Shown: positions 52,922 through 63,868, numbered from the stretch's first letter. The stretch is 64,000 nucleotides of DNA from Symsagittifera roscoffensis (GCF_963678635.1 NC_087062.1:80890751-80954750); one strand, 5' to 3'. Numbers and translations: made by a program. The notes: generated from the sequence alone by a model not told the origin.

Positions 52922-52972
52922 AGGAACTTCAGCATCGCCTCAAAGTTCATTGATGGGGTAAAGAGTGATGAC

Positions 52973-54481
52973 TTGAGAACGATGTTAGCAACGTACTACA
53001 CATTGTCGAAAGACAGTGCACCAACTCCAGAAGATATGAGGCAGAAGTCAAGAGAGTACATGCTGATGAAACCCAAGAAATACTCGTACTCAGACAACAG
53101 GAACACACAAGGGGGGAGTCAGCCACAGAGGTCGTCATGGTACAAGCCCAGAGATGACATGGACAAACGCAGATCATGTGCTAACTGGGGGTCAGCTGAT
53201 CATCATGTGGCGGATCATCATGTGACGTACAAACAGGGCATGAAGACTTTGGGATATGCATCCGATGAGGAAGATATGAGCCAGATGGAAGAACACGAGT
53301 TCTATAGTGGCTTGATCATCAAAATAGGTGCAAGATGCTTCTTCTGCAACCAAGAGGGGCACTTCAGGATGGACTGTCCGTTGTTTTGGGAAGCGGTCAA
53401 GAATCAGAGTCATCCAAAACACAAGTTGGCGCTAGCAGCGGTGCAGAACCAGAGAAACAGACAAGGTGAATTTGAGACGAAAAACCTAGAAAGACCAAGT
53501 GCGGAGCTACCGACGAAAACAGTGAAAGCTGTAACACAATTTAATAGTGCAGTAGAGGCCACGGCGAAGAACGCCCTAAAAATAGACTATGAGAAGGCGG
53601 CAGCGGAGGCCATCAACAAAGTGAAACAAGACCTGGCAGCGAAAGAAATAGAACAACGGCTGAAGCAAGAAATCCAAAGACAGAAAATGAACGAAGCATT
53701 AAGTTGCTCACAAATAATAGCAGAAGCTGCTGAGGGGTCGACAAAAAATGGAAACTGCAACACTGTAAAAATGGTTACAGGAAAGCCATTTGGCATAACA
53801 AAGACTGGAGCAAGAATAATGTCAATAATCACTGTGGGCGGCCACGAAGTAACGAGAAACTTGAGCGAACCAAGTGACCAGACAATAATGCACATTGATG
53901 TGTACGAAGATTACTTGAGTTGTATAAGCCCACAAACGACTTCTAGAGCATTGAGAGCACTACTCACGAGAGGGGGTAGCAAGTTGGTACGTGTTGATAA
54001 CAGGTACACAGAAGCTTATGGTCCACATGAGGTGATGCTAAATTTAGATGGAATCAACATCTATACGAAAACAATGATAACATGTGATGAAGACCTAATT
54101 GGGCAAATCTACGTGGGAAAAGAAGAGTTGAAAGTGAGATCAATTGGACATTGCGCCATGCTTGAAGAAGACGCAATGCACATCGGGACAGAGGCAGATG
54201 TGACAGGACACGTGCTAGACATAAGTGGCAAAAAGACTCAGTTACGTGGGTTACTTGATACGGGAGCAGTCTTGAGTGTCATACCAATCGAAACTTGGGA
54301 ACGAATGGGCTTCAACAAAGATGATTTGATAGATTCGAGAATACGGATGTCAGCAGAAAACAAAGGAGCTCTGCGGGTGTTGGGCAGAACGCCGATAATA
54401 GCCCTCAATCTGGGGGAACGTAACCTGTGGTTGAGCTTTCTTGTGGTAGAAAACCTAGATGAGTCTGACCGATTATTTTAG
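52973..54481 (+). pseudogene. Nucleocapsid zinc knuckle and aspartic protease region
   Basis: 502 codons in the frame of the preceding segment. Order: end of the capsid-like region, a CCHC zinc knuckle C-F-F-C-N-Q-E-G-H-F-R-M-D-C (53336-53380, C-X2-C-X4-H-X4-C), a Lys/Glu/Ala-rich coiled stretch, then the retropepsin active site L-L-D-T-G-A-V (Asp codon 54257-54259). The frame is lost near 54470, just before the I-L-G-R-D motif expected at the end of the protease, which follows in frame 1. Confidence 0.8.
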
Positions 54482-54873
54482 GCAGAGACTTCATCGGGAA
54501 ATTTGATGTAGCGATTGATCTAAACAACGCAATGTTCAGGATACGGAACCCGGATAGGAGGTACGCAATCGAACCGGTAAATTTAATAATGGCAAATGAA
54601 ACCAAAGCACCAGTATTCTTGAGTAGGAGGGTGAGGCTAAAAGCTAATGAAGAGGCAATCGTAAGCTTACGAATGAAAAATTACAATGAACTAAGTGACA
54701 ACAAGCAGGTATGCGTAGTCCCAAATCCAAATAGTCAAAGTGCTGCTGTTTTAGGAAGATCCTTCTCGATTACGAAGAGCGGCCTCTGCGTGTGTGATTT
54801 GTTGAATACCCTTGACATGCCAATCACGATACAGAGGGGGAGGAAACTGGGATGGATATGCTTTACCTGTTAA
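54482..54873 (+). pseudogene. Protease-to-RT linker in shifted frame
   Basis: Frame 1 continues with L-G-R-D-F-I-G-K-F and a stretch typical of the end of protease and the region before RT. It stops at 54873; the RT frame overlaps from 54812, implying a second frameshift near 54850. Confidence 0.7.
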
Positions 54874-55987
54874 AACTCGATTTGAAATGACTGAAAACCA
54901 TAAACAAAATGAAGTTGTTGATTGTCCCAATCATAGGGACAAAAATTGTATCTTGAGACGATTGAATAAAATAAAAGATTCATCAGGTCTTGTGAAGTCA
55001 CTTAAGTCAGAGACAGACGATGGACTATCGAGCTGTTCGAATTTCCCGGAACGGCCCACATTAGACGAAATACAGGGTGATAAACGGGTTCTACCGGAAA
55101 TTGAACACTTAAGAGGCAAGTTCACGGACGAACAGCTCGAAGCCATCAAGGACGTACTAGAACAGAACGAAGAAGTTTTTTCAAGACATAAGGCAGATAT
55201 CGGGTGTTGTAATTTTGTTGAGCATGAAATAGAACTTGAGGAAAACGCAATACCGCACAGGGAGGGGGCAAGGCGCATGACCCCACACAAATCGGATGCG
55301 TGTAGAAAGGAGATTGAAACGCTACTAGAGTATGACATGATAGAACCATCCAAATCACCGTGGGCGTGTGGAGTAGTGATGGCCAAAAAGAAAGGCGACC
55401 AGTTGAGGTTTTGTTGTGACTTTCGATACCTGAACTCCGTCACGGTGAAGGATGCTCATCCCATACCTAGGATTGATGAGAGCCTCTCGAAGTTAGGTGA
55501 TGCAAAATTTTTTACGACTCTTGATTTAGGCTCGGCTTTTTGGCAGGTACCACTCAGGAAACAGGACAGGGACAAGACAGGGTTTGCCTGCGAGTTGGGT
55601 CTGTTTCAATGGAAACGGATGCCGTTTGGACTTTGCAATGCCACAGCCACGTTTCAGCGGTTGATGGCACACGCGCTGATAGGCGTGACGAAGAAGTATG
55701 GCAATCTGGTAATGTGCTATGTGGATGACGTGGTAATAGCGACACCCACACTAGAGGACCACATTGAGAGACTTGACGAAGTATTTGCGTGTATGAAGAG
55801 GTCGGGAGTGAAGTGCAAACCATCAAAGTGTGAGATACTCAAGGACTCGATAAAATACTTGGGCAGGATGGTGGACAAACACGGCATCAGACCAGATCCA
55901 GATTGCAGTAGAGGCAGTTCTAACTGGGAAATCGCCGAAAACGGAACACCAATTGATGAGCTTTCTGGGTTTTGCAAATTAATATAG
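54812..55987 (+). pseudogene. Reverse transcriptase (Ty3/gypsy-type)
   Basis: 391 codons containing, in order, S-P-W-A-C-G-V-V, R-F-C-C-D-F-R-Y-L-N, T-L-D-L-G-S-A-F-W-Q-V, M-P-F-G-L-C-N-A-T-A-T-F-Q and the catalytic Y-V-D-D (55718-55729), then Y-L-G-R. These are the conserved blocks of Metaviridae-type RT and all appear intact. Past about 55900 the frame shifts and the last residues of this ORF are spurious. Confidence 0.9.
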
Positions 55988-57278
55988 GGAATTCGTCAAA
56001 GGCTATGCAGACAAGGTTTATCCCATGCAACAGTTAATGAGGCACAAGGGTAAGAAGTTCACGTGGAATAACGCAGCAGAAGAGTCATTCCAGAGAATAA
56101 AGAAAGAGTTTTGCGAGGCACCAGTACTAGGGATGCCAACAGAGAAGGGGATGTACGTACTGGATACGGACGCGTCGGTAGTAGCGATATCTGGAATTCT
56201 CCACCAAGAACAAGAGTAGAACGGGAAGACAGTCTTGAGACCAATAGTGTACGGGAGCAAAGTCCTAAGTGACACGGAAATGAAGTACGGAGCACCGAAA
56301 GCAGAGATGTTCGCGGTGGTTACCTTTGTCGAGAAATATAGGGCATACCTAAGCAGTGAGCCATTCAAGTTGCGAGTCGACAACCGGGCACTAAGCTGGC
56401 TGAAGACGTACTCAATGGACCAAAGTTACATTGGGAGGTGGATAGTTCGCCTGGACGGATACAATATGATAATTGAGCACAGAACACGAGACAAACATCA
56501 AAATGCTGACAGCTTGAGCAAGAAGACGGAGTTCTACGAGAGACAAGAACAGAGGGAGGCAGATAGACCTGAGATCAAAGATGGCTTCTCCTTCATGGAC
56601 AAGGAAACGTATGACAGTCTTCCTCTCACGAGATGGTTGGACAAATCAGGCAAACCAATAGAAGATCACCCCGAGTTACCAAAAGAAACTACGAAAGAAA
56701 CAATCTTGAGAAAGAACCGAGGGATGCCGATAGGAATAATGCTCAAGTCAAAGATCGTGAGGGAGACGCTCAAAGCAAAAGACTACGATCTCAACCAGGT
56801 AGAGACGGGGGAAGCACAAATAGACGAAGACTTAAAAGGGTTACTCGAGAGACTAGCAGATGATAGGCCCGTGATTCAAGAAAACTTTAAAGAGGAACCT
56901 GAGGTCACAATACTGCGAAAGAGAGGGACAGCTAGTGATAGAAATACCTCGAAGGTGACTAACCTTGATGGGAAGGAAGTGGTGCAGTCACTGGTTGAAA
57001 AGATCCCAGCTGAATTACTTGAACAGACTAGAGTCAGGAGAAAGAGAGTGGAATTCAAGGAAGAAGCTGAATACCTGGGACCAGGCCAAGAGTCCGGGGA
57101 TCGGTCCACGCCCACAGAAGAAGAAAACACTAAAGGAGAAAATTTGTCCGAGGAGTGTGAAATGTGGGATGAGGACTCAGAAGCGAGCAGTGACAATCAA
57201 GATAGTTTCTGCATGATATTGGCAGAAGAAAAGATTAGACACAACGACAGGGAACTACAAACAGATCCGTCCTCATGA
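55900..57278 (+). pseudogene. RT connection and RNase H with two in-frame stops
   Basis: After the frameshift near 55900 the sense is in frame 3. It meets a TAA at about 55984 (inside the F-L-G-F-A-N motif), runs through L-D-T-D-A-S (first RNase H Asp about 56163), meets TAG at 56217-56219, then continues as ORF 56235-57278 with R-P-I-V-Y-G-S, Y-G-A-P-K-A-E, V-D-N-R-A-L and H-Q-N-A-D-S-L-S. A long charged linker follows to a TGA at 57276-57278. Both stops are single substitutions away from sense codons. Confidence 0.85.
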
Positions 57279-57287
57279 ACCTTCAAC

Positions 57288-59045
57288 TTGGACGTGCAGG
57301 AAATACGAGGTGGTGAAGAACTTGAAAGGATTGCAGTTTCGAGGAAGCCATTCAGGGAGCTATCATGCAATTCAAATGTGAGAACAAATCTGGTGCCGGA
57401 AGACGACATGAAGGTGGTAAGGAGGATAGTATGCGTGAAGCTGAATGACGACGTCCACAACCCTGGGGAGATGAATGGGCAGATCATGGCGCTGAAGGAA
57501 CATGTCAAAGCGAGATATAGGCTGTCGGACCTGATAAGAGCCCAGAAGAATGACAAGATGACAAGCAATCTCTCTAAATGGATCCGAACAGGGTCCAAGG
57601 AGAAAGGGGAACTTGAAGAAGACAGCTACAAGATCCTGAGCCAGTTCTACAAAGAGAGGAAAGAGTTATTCTATCACACGGCTGACGGGGTTGTAGCATG
57701 CAAGAGAAAAGAAGAAGACAAGATATTACACAAGCACAACCTCATCATACTACCACAATTATATCAGACAGAGGTGCTGTTCAGATCACATCATCAAATG
57801 GGGCACCAGGGGATAGACAAAGTTCAACAAAGAGTACTTCACAGGTTCGATTGGCCAGGATTGAGGAAAGCCTGTGAGAGGTGGGTGAATGCATGCTTGG
57901 CATTTTTGCAAGTGAAAGACCCAACGAAGATGAAATTCCCACTCAAGTCGGAAAGCTCGGAATTTAATGAAGTGGTGCAAATAGACCATCAGAAGATCTG
58001 TATGACGGAGTCAGGGTATAACCAGATACTGGTTATAATTGATCACTTCACAAAGCTGGCAGAGGCGGTGCCGTGTCAAACAGCTTCGGCAGAGGAGACT
58101 TATGACCACTTGATAACCCATTGGATATCAAGGTATGGTTGTCCAATGACTTTTCAGTCAGACAACGGAAAGGCCTTTGTGGGGGACTGGACTAAGGAAT
58201 TAATGAAGAGGTCACACATTGCTCAAGCACACTCAACGACTTACCATCCTCAGACCAAGGGACTGGTAGAGAGACAGAACAGAACGTTGGTGAACATGCT
58301 GAGGGTATACTGCTCTAGATACATGACGGACTGGGATAAGTATCTGCCTCAAGTCGTAGGGGCATACAACAGTGTTCATGATGTTGACAGGCAAAGAGAG
58401 AGAGCAATGCCCCTGACGTTCTTTTACCCGGAGTATGAAGGAAAGAGAACGTCGCCTCAAGCTTACGTGAAAGATGCGATCAGGAGACAGCAGGAAATAA
58501 ACGAGCTATGCAGGAGGAACACTGCGCAGGCACAAATGAGACAGCGCAAGAAATATGATGAAAAAATATTACAGGCGAAGCCATATGAAGTGGGCCAGTA
58601 TGTGTGGGTTTTCCAGAATGTGATACCACCCAAAGGGACGAAGAAACTACTCAAGAAATGGAGAGGACCATTCATGATAACTGAAGTAAATCAACAAAGA
58701 CGGTTCTACCGCTTGAGTACGGGGCGAGCAGCACATTATGAGAACCTGATGCCTCATGTCCCATCCCCAGAGGACTGGTGTATACCAAAGGACATGGAGG
58801 GACTCGAGTACCTACTGGTGGAACCAGCATGTGAAGTGAACGAAAGAGGCACCAGAGATAAAAATGATGGCAATGAGAACTTGAGTTTGGATGACAATGA
58901 AAAAATAGATGCGGGTCTGAAGCGGAATCTTTTCTGGAAGAAGATTGGAACAATCTGGAGCAAAGTGAGGTGCCGAGGTGGACTGAACCAGATTTGTCAA
59001 TACCAGCGGCGACAAGGAGTGGCAATCGCAAACGCACAGGCATGA
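57288..59045 (+). CDS. Integrase ORF (D,D-35-E)
   Basis: 585 codons, the longest uninterrupted frame in the window and in the same frame as the RNase H ORF before the TGA. Zinc-binding N-domain: H-H-Q-M-G-H is present, but the expected C-x-x-C reads C-L-A-F, the second Cys being Phe. Catalytic core: Asp at 57984-57986, Asp at 58161-58163 (S-D-N-G) and Glu at 58269-58271 (L-V-E-R-Q), exactly 35 residues between the last two. C-domain: W-R-G-P-F-M-I-T-E, the GPY/F-type motif. It would insert element DNA into the host genome; loss of a zinc ligand and the broken upstream frames argue that it is not functional here. Confidence 0.9.
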   Translation: MDVQEIRGGEELERIAVSRKPFRELSCNSNVRTNLVPEDDMKVVRRIVCVKLNDDVHNPGEMNGQIMALKEHVKARYRLSDLIRAQKNDKMTSNLSKWIRTGSKEKGELEEDSYKILSQFYKERKELFYHTADGVVACKRKEEDKILHKHNLIILPQLYQTEVLFRSHHQMGHQGIDKVQQRVLHRFDWPGLRKACERWVNACLAFLQVKDPTKMKFPLKSESSEFNEVVQIDHQKICMTESGYNQILVIIDHFTKLAEAVPCQTASAEETYDHLITHWISRYGCPMTFQSDNGKAFVGDWTKELMKRSHIAQAHSTTYHPQTKGLVERQNRTLVNMLRVYCSRYMTDWDKYLPQVVGAYNSVHDVDRQRERAMPLTFFYPEYEGKRTSPQAYVKDAIRRQQEINELCRRNTAQAQMRQRKKYDEKILQAKPYEVGQYVWVFQNVIPPKGTKKLLKKWRGPFMITEVNQQRRFYRLSTGRAAHYENLMPHVPSPEDWCIPKDMEGLEYLLVEPACEVNERGTRDKNDGNENLSLDDNEKIDAGLKRNLFWKKIGTIWSKVRCRGGLNQICQYQRRQGVAIANAQA

Positions 59046-59473
59046 GGTACAACAGGTATGGGGACGACTTTCTGATCGATAAGATACAACCTGATGACCT
59101 AGGCAAAGAACTAATAAGTGTGGGCGAGCTGACGGCAGATGGTGAATGGCAGATCATAGATGATAATGATCACTATCCACAGGAAGACTACTCGACGCCG
59201 GAGCGGGAGACGGATTTAGAACAGAGTGAGATAGAGAGGAGGGAGAATACGAACCTGAGGATATTAGAATGGATGCGCGATGTCAAGAACGAAAGCGAGG
59301 AAGGGCAGAGCATACAGCAAGTTGGCATATCAGCGGGGAAGTACATGAAAACAAAGGATCATCTTTTCGGCTGGACGTCAACAGACAGCCCGCTTGACAT
59401 TACGCCAGATAATTCAGACCCAGCATCATCGACGGGGACGTCGATAAATATTTTTGTCCGGGGAGTGGGGTAG
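58970..59473 (+). pseudogene. C-terminal tail of pol in shifted frame
   Basis: Overlaps the end of the integrase ORF in frame 2. It carries T-R-S-G-N-R-K-R-T-G-M-R-Y, then a very acidic stretch, and ends at 59473. The composition change in the integrase ORF after about 58930 suggests the true tail continues in this frame. No known domain. Confidence 0.55.
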
Positions 59474-59493
59474 GACTTACCCACACCGAAAAT

Positions 59494-60051
59494 TTGATGA
59501 TAAAGAAACTCAGAGAAGTGAGAGAAAGGTGCGGACTAGAACTGGAAGGGGAGAAGGCCGAGCCTACCATAGGACGGAATTTCAAAACGAAGTTTGAAAT
59601 ACCAAACGAATACTCAGAAAATATCCTGATAACGGATAGTGACTTCATTCTGTCAGACAGGACTAGCGCAATCTGTATCACGGCGGACATGAGTTTCAAA
59701 TCAAGACTGGAAGCTGACTTCAAAAGAGAGTACCAGAACGTGGAGTTTCTGTTTAGACAGAGACCAGGACTGGGAGGAATGGCAGCGCTTCCACCATCAG
59801 TAGCACAAGTCCCGGGAAAATACCTGTGCTTCCTAGTGACGAGGGTCAATGACAGGAACACGATCGATCCCGAACACGTGATGTTGGCACTAACAAGACT
59901 ACGAGACTTCATGATTGAAAGAGGGATAACGGAGGTCTCAATGCCGGTGTATGACCCAAACAGGGGCAAATTGAGCCCAAGGGAATTGTACGCTATCCTA
60001 CACGTGGTCTTCGCAGAAACTGAGACAATGGTGCATCTTCACAAGAAATGA
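59494..60051 (+). CDS. Macro-domain-like protein downstream of integrase
   Basis: 185 codons, uninterrupted. From about residue 55 the order of elements fits the OARD1/TARG1-type macro fold: I-C-I-T-A-D-M, L-E-A-D-F-K-R-E-Y, then Y-L-C-F-L-V-T-R (usual Y-L-I-T-K strand), V-M-L-A-L-T-R-L-R-D-F, then G-I-T-E-V-S-M-P and L-Y-A-I-L-H-V-V-F-A. Family members bind ADP-ribose or remove it from proteins. Here the glycine-rich loop normally after S-M-P (I-G-C-G-L-D) reads V-Y-D-P-N-R-G, and the A-G-x-A loop is K-S-R-L-E-A, so ligand binding or catalysis is doubtful. It could be a binding module or a degenerate one. It is the best preserved frame after the integrase. Frame 1, 20 bases after the preceding stop. 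Confidence 0.7.
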   Translation: MMIKKLREVRERCGLELEGEKAEPTIGRNFKTKFEIPNEYSENILITDSDFILSDRTSAICITADMSFKSRLEADFKREYQNVEFLFRQRPGLGGMAALPPSVAQVPGKYLCFLVTRVNDRNTIDPEHVMLALTRLRDFMIERGITEVSMPVYDPNRGKLSPRELYAILHVVFAETETMVHLHKK

Positions 60052-60536
60052 TACTTGAGCATCGCCTGAGTCGGGTACCCGAGGGTCTCGAGTTGGGCAT
60101 GAGAGAAGAATCTCGAGTTAGGTGTGGGGGGTACAAAACAGGTAAAGAATCTTAGAGCTGATTGGCATGACAATAAATATTTTAAATGATTGATGGTGCT
60201 AAAACATAAAATGAATCTGCATGTTTTTAGAAAATTTCCAATTGAACTATTTTAATAGGACGAAAAGGAAAGGGTTTTAACTATAGTAGTAAAGGGGGTT
60301 TTTAGGTTAGGAACACAGCCTGTCGGTCTAAAAATTGGGTGTTATTTTCAGATTGATTTGGTAAAGTCAAATTGACTACCCAACTGTATTCAATTGAAGA
60401 AAGAGAACGCAAATTGAACGACACCTCAAGAAGCAAGCTCAAATTGCTAAAGTAAACTTAAGTTGCTATGGTAAACTCAAGTTGCTAATACTCAAGTTGC
60501 TCAGGTAAAACTCAAGTTGCTAATACGCAAGATCAC
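60052..60536. other. Spacer between macro-like and coiled-coil ORFs
   Basis: Includes a purine-rich GGTGTGGGGGG tract (about 60120-60132), which is where a polypurine tract would be expected at the end of a gypsy coding region, and five copies of a CTCAAGTTGCTAA-type repeat at 60440-60535. No gene. Confidence 0.45.
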
Positions 60537-61609
60537 TTGGAAATCACGGAAATGGCAGATCGATTCTGGAAGTCCATGCCATCGGCTTTGAAAAAACCCA
60601 CACTTGACGAATTGTACAGACGTCTGAGGGACCTGGATTATACTCAAGTGTACGAGAGAATGACAGTGATGTTGAATGTCATCCTCCAGTTGGAGGAACA
60701 GGGCGAGTGTCGGGAGTCTGCGACAGAAGCGGTTTTGATGGTAGCTACACCACTGATGGAATATCCAATCAAGAGCAAACCAGGTGGCTGTCCTGGAACG
60801 TGGATGGAGCAAAAAGGGGGTTCGATTTGGCAAGGAACCCTGGCTTGAGTAACAATACTGAGTATGGTGCAGGGGAGTTCCCACTGCCGGTCAAACCATC
60901 AGTCAGATCCACGGGCCAGAGCACGAGCAAGACACCATTGATGTCACGGGCTCAGCAAACGGGGGATGCGTATCCGGACGTCAATATCATGAAGAGAGAG
61001 CTTGAGAGGACTCAGCGGGAGAGGAACAAGGCGAACCTCGACCGGGATCAAGCGGTGCTCGAGAGAGATCAGGCAAAACTTGAGAGGGATCAAGCGCGGA
61101 GGGAACTGGACATGTTAAGAGCTGAACAGCTACAGGCAGAAAGGGTGCGAGAGAATGCCGCGAATTGCGAGCAGCTGAAGTCGGAGCTTGAAAGGATCCA
61201 GCAACGACAACGCGAGCTCGACATGCAGAAAGGGATTAGGCCCAAAGAGCGGGTGGTGACCGGCTCAAGACCAGAGTCACGTATGGAGGTGGATGAAGCT
61301 CCTAGGTCGAAGGGACGATTTAACCTCGATCGCGCGGCTCAAGAACATATGAACGAAGGGTTGGAGATGTGGATACCGTCTGAATCAGCGTCCTCCCTAC
61401 GTGGTCTAGAGACACAAGTAATACGCCCGTTGATGGACGTCGCGCTGCCTGGATATACACCAAGTTCGACCCCGGGTAGTAGTCAGGTGAGTGGTAGCTC
61501 GTCACGACTGAAAGAGTTTCACGAGCGGCTACAGCTAAGGAGTCGCGAGAGTCCAGCAAGAGTGGACTTACCCTCGACCTGGGGGAGCAACCTGTCAGGA
61601 GTGTGGTAA
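60537..61609 (+). pseudogene. Coiled-coil accessory ORF with a frameshift
   Basis: Frame 3 from 60537 (M-E-I-T-E-M-A-D-R-F-W) passes into frame 2 near 60780; the second part (to 61609) has a long heptad coiled coil built on R-D-Q-A-x-L-E repeats, then a Ser/Pro-rich tail. Gag-like in general character but no capsid or zinc-knuckle motif is visible. Unknown function. Confidence 0.5.
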
Positions 61610-62901
61610 TCTCGAGTTACAAGAAGAATACGGAAGGTAGATACCACAGGCACAATCGGATGGACTGGAGCACGGCGCAGAGAGACAGGAGAGATTGCTT
61701 CCATGACGCGGCTTGGGTTGAATACCTCACGCAGCCACGTGTGCCCGAGGGGGCGGTCCACCTGATCATAGGGGACAGCTTGTTGCGGGTGCTGATCCGG
61801 ATCCAGTCCCATTGGCAAACGGGGATCTTGAGCTTCGCTAGCGACACTTGAGATGCTAGGGATGGCAAGAGTATACACGGTGACTCTGATGGTCGGGACG
61901 AATGACGTGTCCAGGGGGAAGCAAGGAAGGTGACGAGGCTGCACGACAAGATGAGCTGCATTCTCGAGGAATTGCTGATTCAAATGGATCCGGCCATTCT
62001 TACGGTGTGCACCATCCCTTACAACATGAAAGCGGATCAACATGCAATGGAGATGAACACAAAATTGCGAAACCTGAACGAAATAATCAGGCTGATACAC
62101 CAAAGAAGCGTCCTCCCCGTTGGGCTGTTGGACGTGGCCGAGCAAATGGAGCTATCTGCTTTCCCTGACGATGCATCCTCGGATGGGATTCACTTTGATA
62201 GGCCCGGAGGGGTGGAGTGGTTGAATGACGTCTTTCAAAGGCACATAAGAGCATTGGAGGCAGAATTGCTAGAGACGGCACAGGTCACATTCGGACCACC
62301 CCCAGATCCACCCTTCTTCAACCCGAGGGCTTTGTCCAGTCGCTTTGGTGCGATGGCCGATTCTAGAGACAGTTCGAGGAGCAGCCGGACCAAGTTGCCG
62401 GGCGCCGCGCCCATGGAGGCTGATGAGGCAATGTCATCAACTCCTCAGGGATCGAGAATATCCTCGGTGGTGGTGGCGGAGAAGAAGAAGCCGGAGAGGC
62501 CAGCGGAGACCAGCAGGTCGAAATATGTGGAGAAGGTCAAGGAGCTGGACTTGGAAGACCTGGAATGCAGGCTGGAGTTAGCGAAAGCTTTGGGTCTTGA
62601 GCGGGTGTCGCACGGAGACTTGGGTAGACACCAGTGCGTGGACTGGCTGAAGGCTCACGAGACACACTTCTCGAGAGCGAAAATGATGGAGATGGCGGAT
62701 CTGACTGGGATTCCCACAAAATCAGTGATGGGACCTATTAACTACAGATCTCTCAAGTCATTAGGGAGTCCGGGAGTCGTGGTGGAGCCTCCCAAAAACC
62801 GAACCAGCATTGCCAGGATTAGGGTGGCCACTCCAGCACAATTGAGGGTGGCGGACAAGCTGATGGATCCGAGAGAAATGGAATTACCAGACGCCGCGTA
62901 A
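61603..62901 (+). pseudogene. SGNH (GDSL-type) hydrolase-like ORF, split by frameshifts
   Basis: Three pieces: frame 1 (61603-61851) has H-L-I-I-G-D-S-L-L, block I with the nucleophile Ser; frame 2 (about 61862-61934) has L-M-V-G-T-N-D-V, the block III G-x-N; frame 1 again (61930-62901) has D-G-I-H-F, block V D-x-x-H. Order and spacing fit one SGNH hydrolase domain of about 200 residues. The remainder, about 200 residues, contains a D-L-E-D-L-E-C-R-L-E-L-A-K-A-L-G helix region of unknown kind. SGNH enzymes are esterases or lipases; some LINE ORF1 proteins carry one, but it is not a standard gypsy domain. Two shifts break this copy. Confidence 0.7.
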
Positions 62902-63174
62902 GAAGGTACGAGATTAGCCAACGACCCCAGATACGGGAAACCCTGCGGGAATACGCATCTGGCCAAAACCTTGGCAGTTTATGACAGGGCAGACCCAGCC
63001 GCAGCGAGGGTGGTCATCGTGGCGGGATCAGACTTTGAGGGAACGTCTCCCAAATTGTTTTGGCCGGAAACTCTGATATATTCATTGCCGGGAGCGGAGC
63101 TAAGCCAGATGTTAACCCTGGTGGTGGCAATAAATTCGGAGATGCCTTGCGAGCCTGAGCTACTGCTGTTTGCA
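62902..63174 (+). pseudogene. Second SGNH-like segment, cut by the right inverted repeat
   Basis: Continues the frame of the previous ORF after a single TAA (62899-62901). Contains A-R-V-V-I-V-A-G-S-D-F-E-G, L-I-Y-S-L-P-G-A and L-L-L-F-A-G-M, resembling the first half of an SGNH domain (blocks I to III) without its His end. The frame then enters the inverted repeat, where the protein resemblance stops. Likely truncated. Confidence 0.45.
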
Positions 63175-63580
63175 GGGATGTGTAACATTCGCCCAAATAC
63201 TACACAGCGACGGAGCGTAGAAAAAGTACCTATTAACGACTGGCAGGCGTCAGTTACCTTAATCCTACTCGTTTTTCACCGTCTCGACCTTGCCAGTTGA
63301 TTTTCTGGTCTGTTTAGGGCTAAAAAAAAGTTACTATTTTTAGGCCATCAGTCAAACGACTTTTGATCAGCTTTCGTTTACATGCGATCACAACCACATA
63401 GCTGAGTCTCGGATCCTCAGACTACGTGATTGTCATTAAAAACACGGCTCGAACAACCTATTTTAATATGTTTTTGTGTGACAGTTCTATATTAAATCCA
63501 TTGGAGATGGATTGACCCTTTCCTCTTTCTAGCTACTCATGTTCTAAAATATCAAGTCACACCGGTGTTAATTTAAAGTT

Positions 63581-63868
63581 TCACGACATCCAAGTAGCTA
63601 TACAGTCAGTTTTATATAGTCCCTTCACATAAGACAGTCTCTGGGGGACCAAGCCTCCGCTCCCGTGATATTCCTGCGATAACGCTCTTATCTCTTCTAA
63701 TTTGTGTCCCGGTAGGGTTCTGTGGAATATTCCTTCCCCACTGAAGCTTCCTTCTCCACTAATATCCGCTGACAAGTGTCTTATCGTGCGTTGTTGCCAC
63801 GATAAGAGGCTTCGTACTTTCCGTCTCTTGTACGACTGTTTTTCACAATATTTGTCGTTGTTCTGATT
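63581..63868 (-). pseudogene. Open reading frame inside right inverted terminus
   Basis: Read inward (minus strand), about 95 codons stay open, ending in a TGA near 63581, with no good ATG. It includes R-T-I-R-H-L-S-A-D-I and L-E-E-I-R-A-L-S-Q-E. The left terminus encodes the same peptide pattern on the plus strand (E-I-R-A-L-S-Q-E at about 45594), broken by one stop and small indels. No known family recognised. Confidence 0.45.
63780..63806. other. 9-bp inverted repeat with 9-nt spacer in right terminus
   Basis: Same arms and spacing as 45481-45507 with a different spacer (CGTTGTTGC). Confidence 0.6.
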
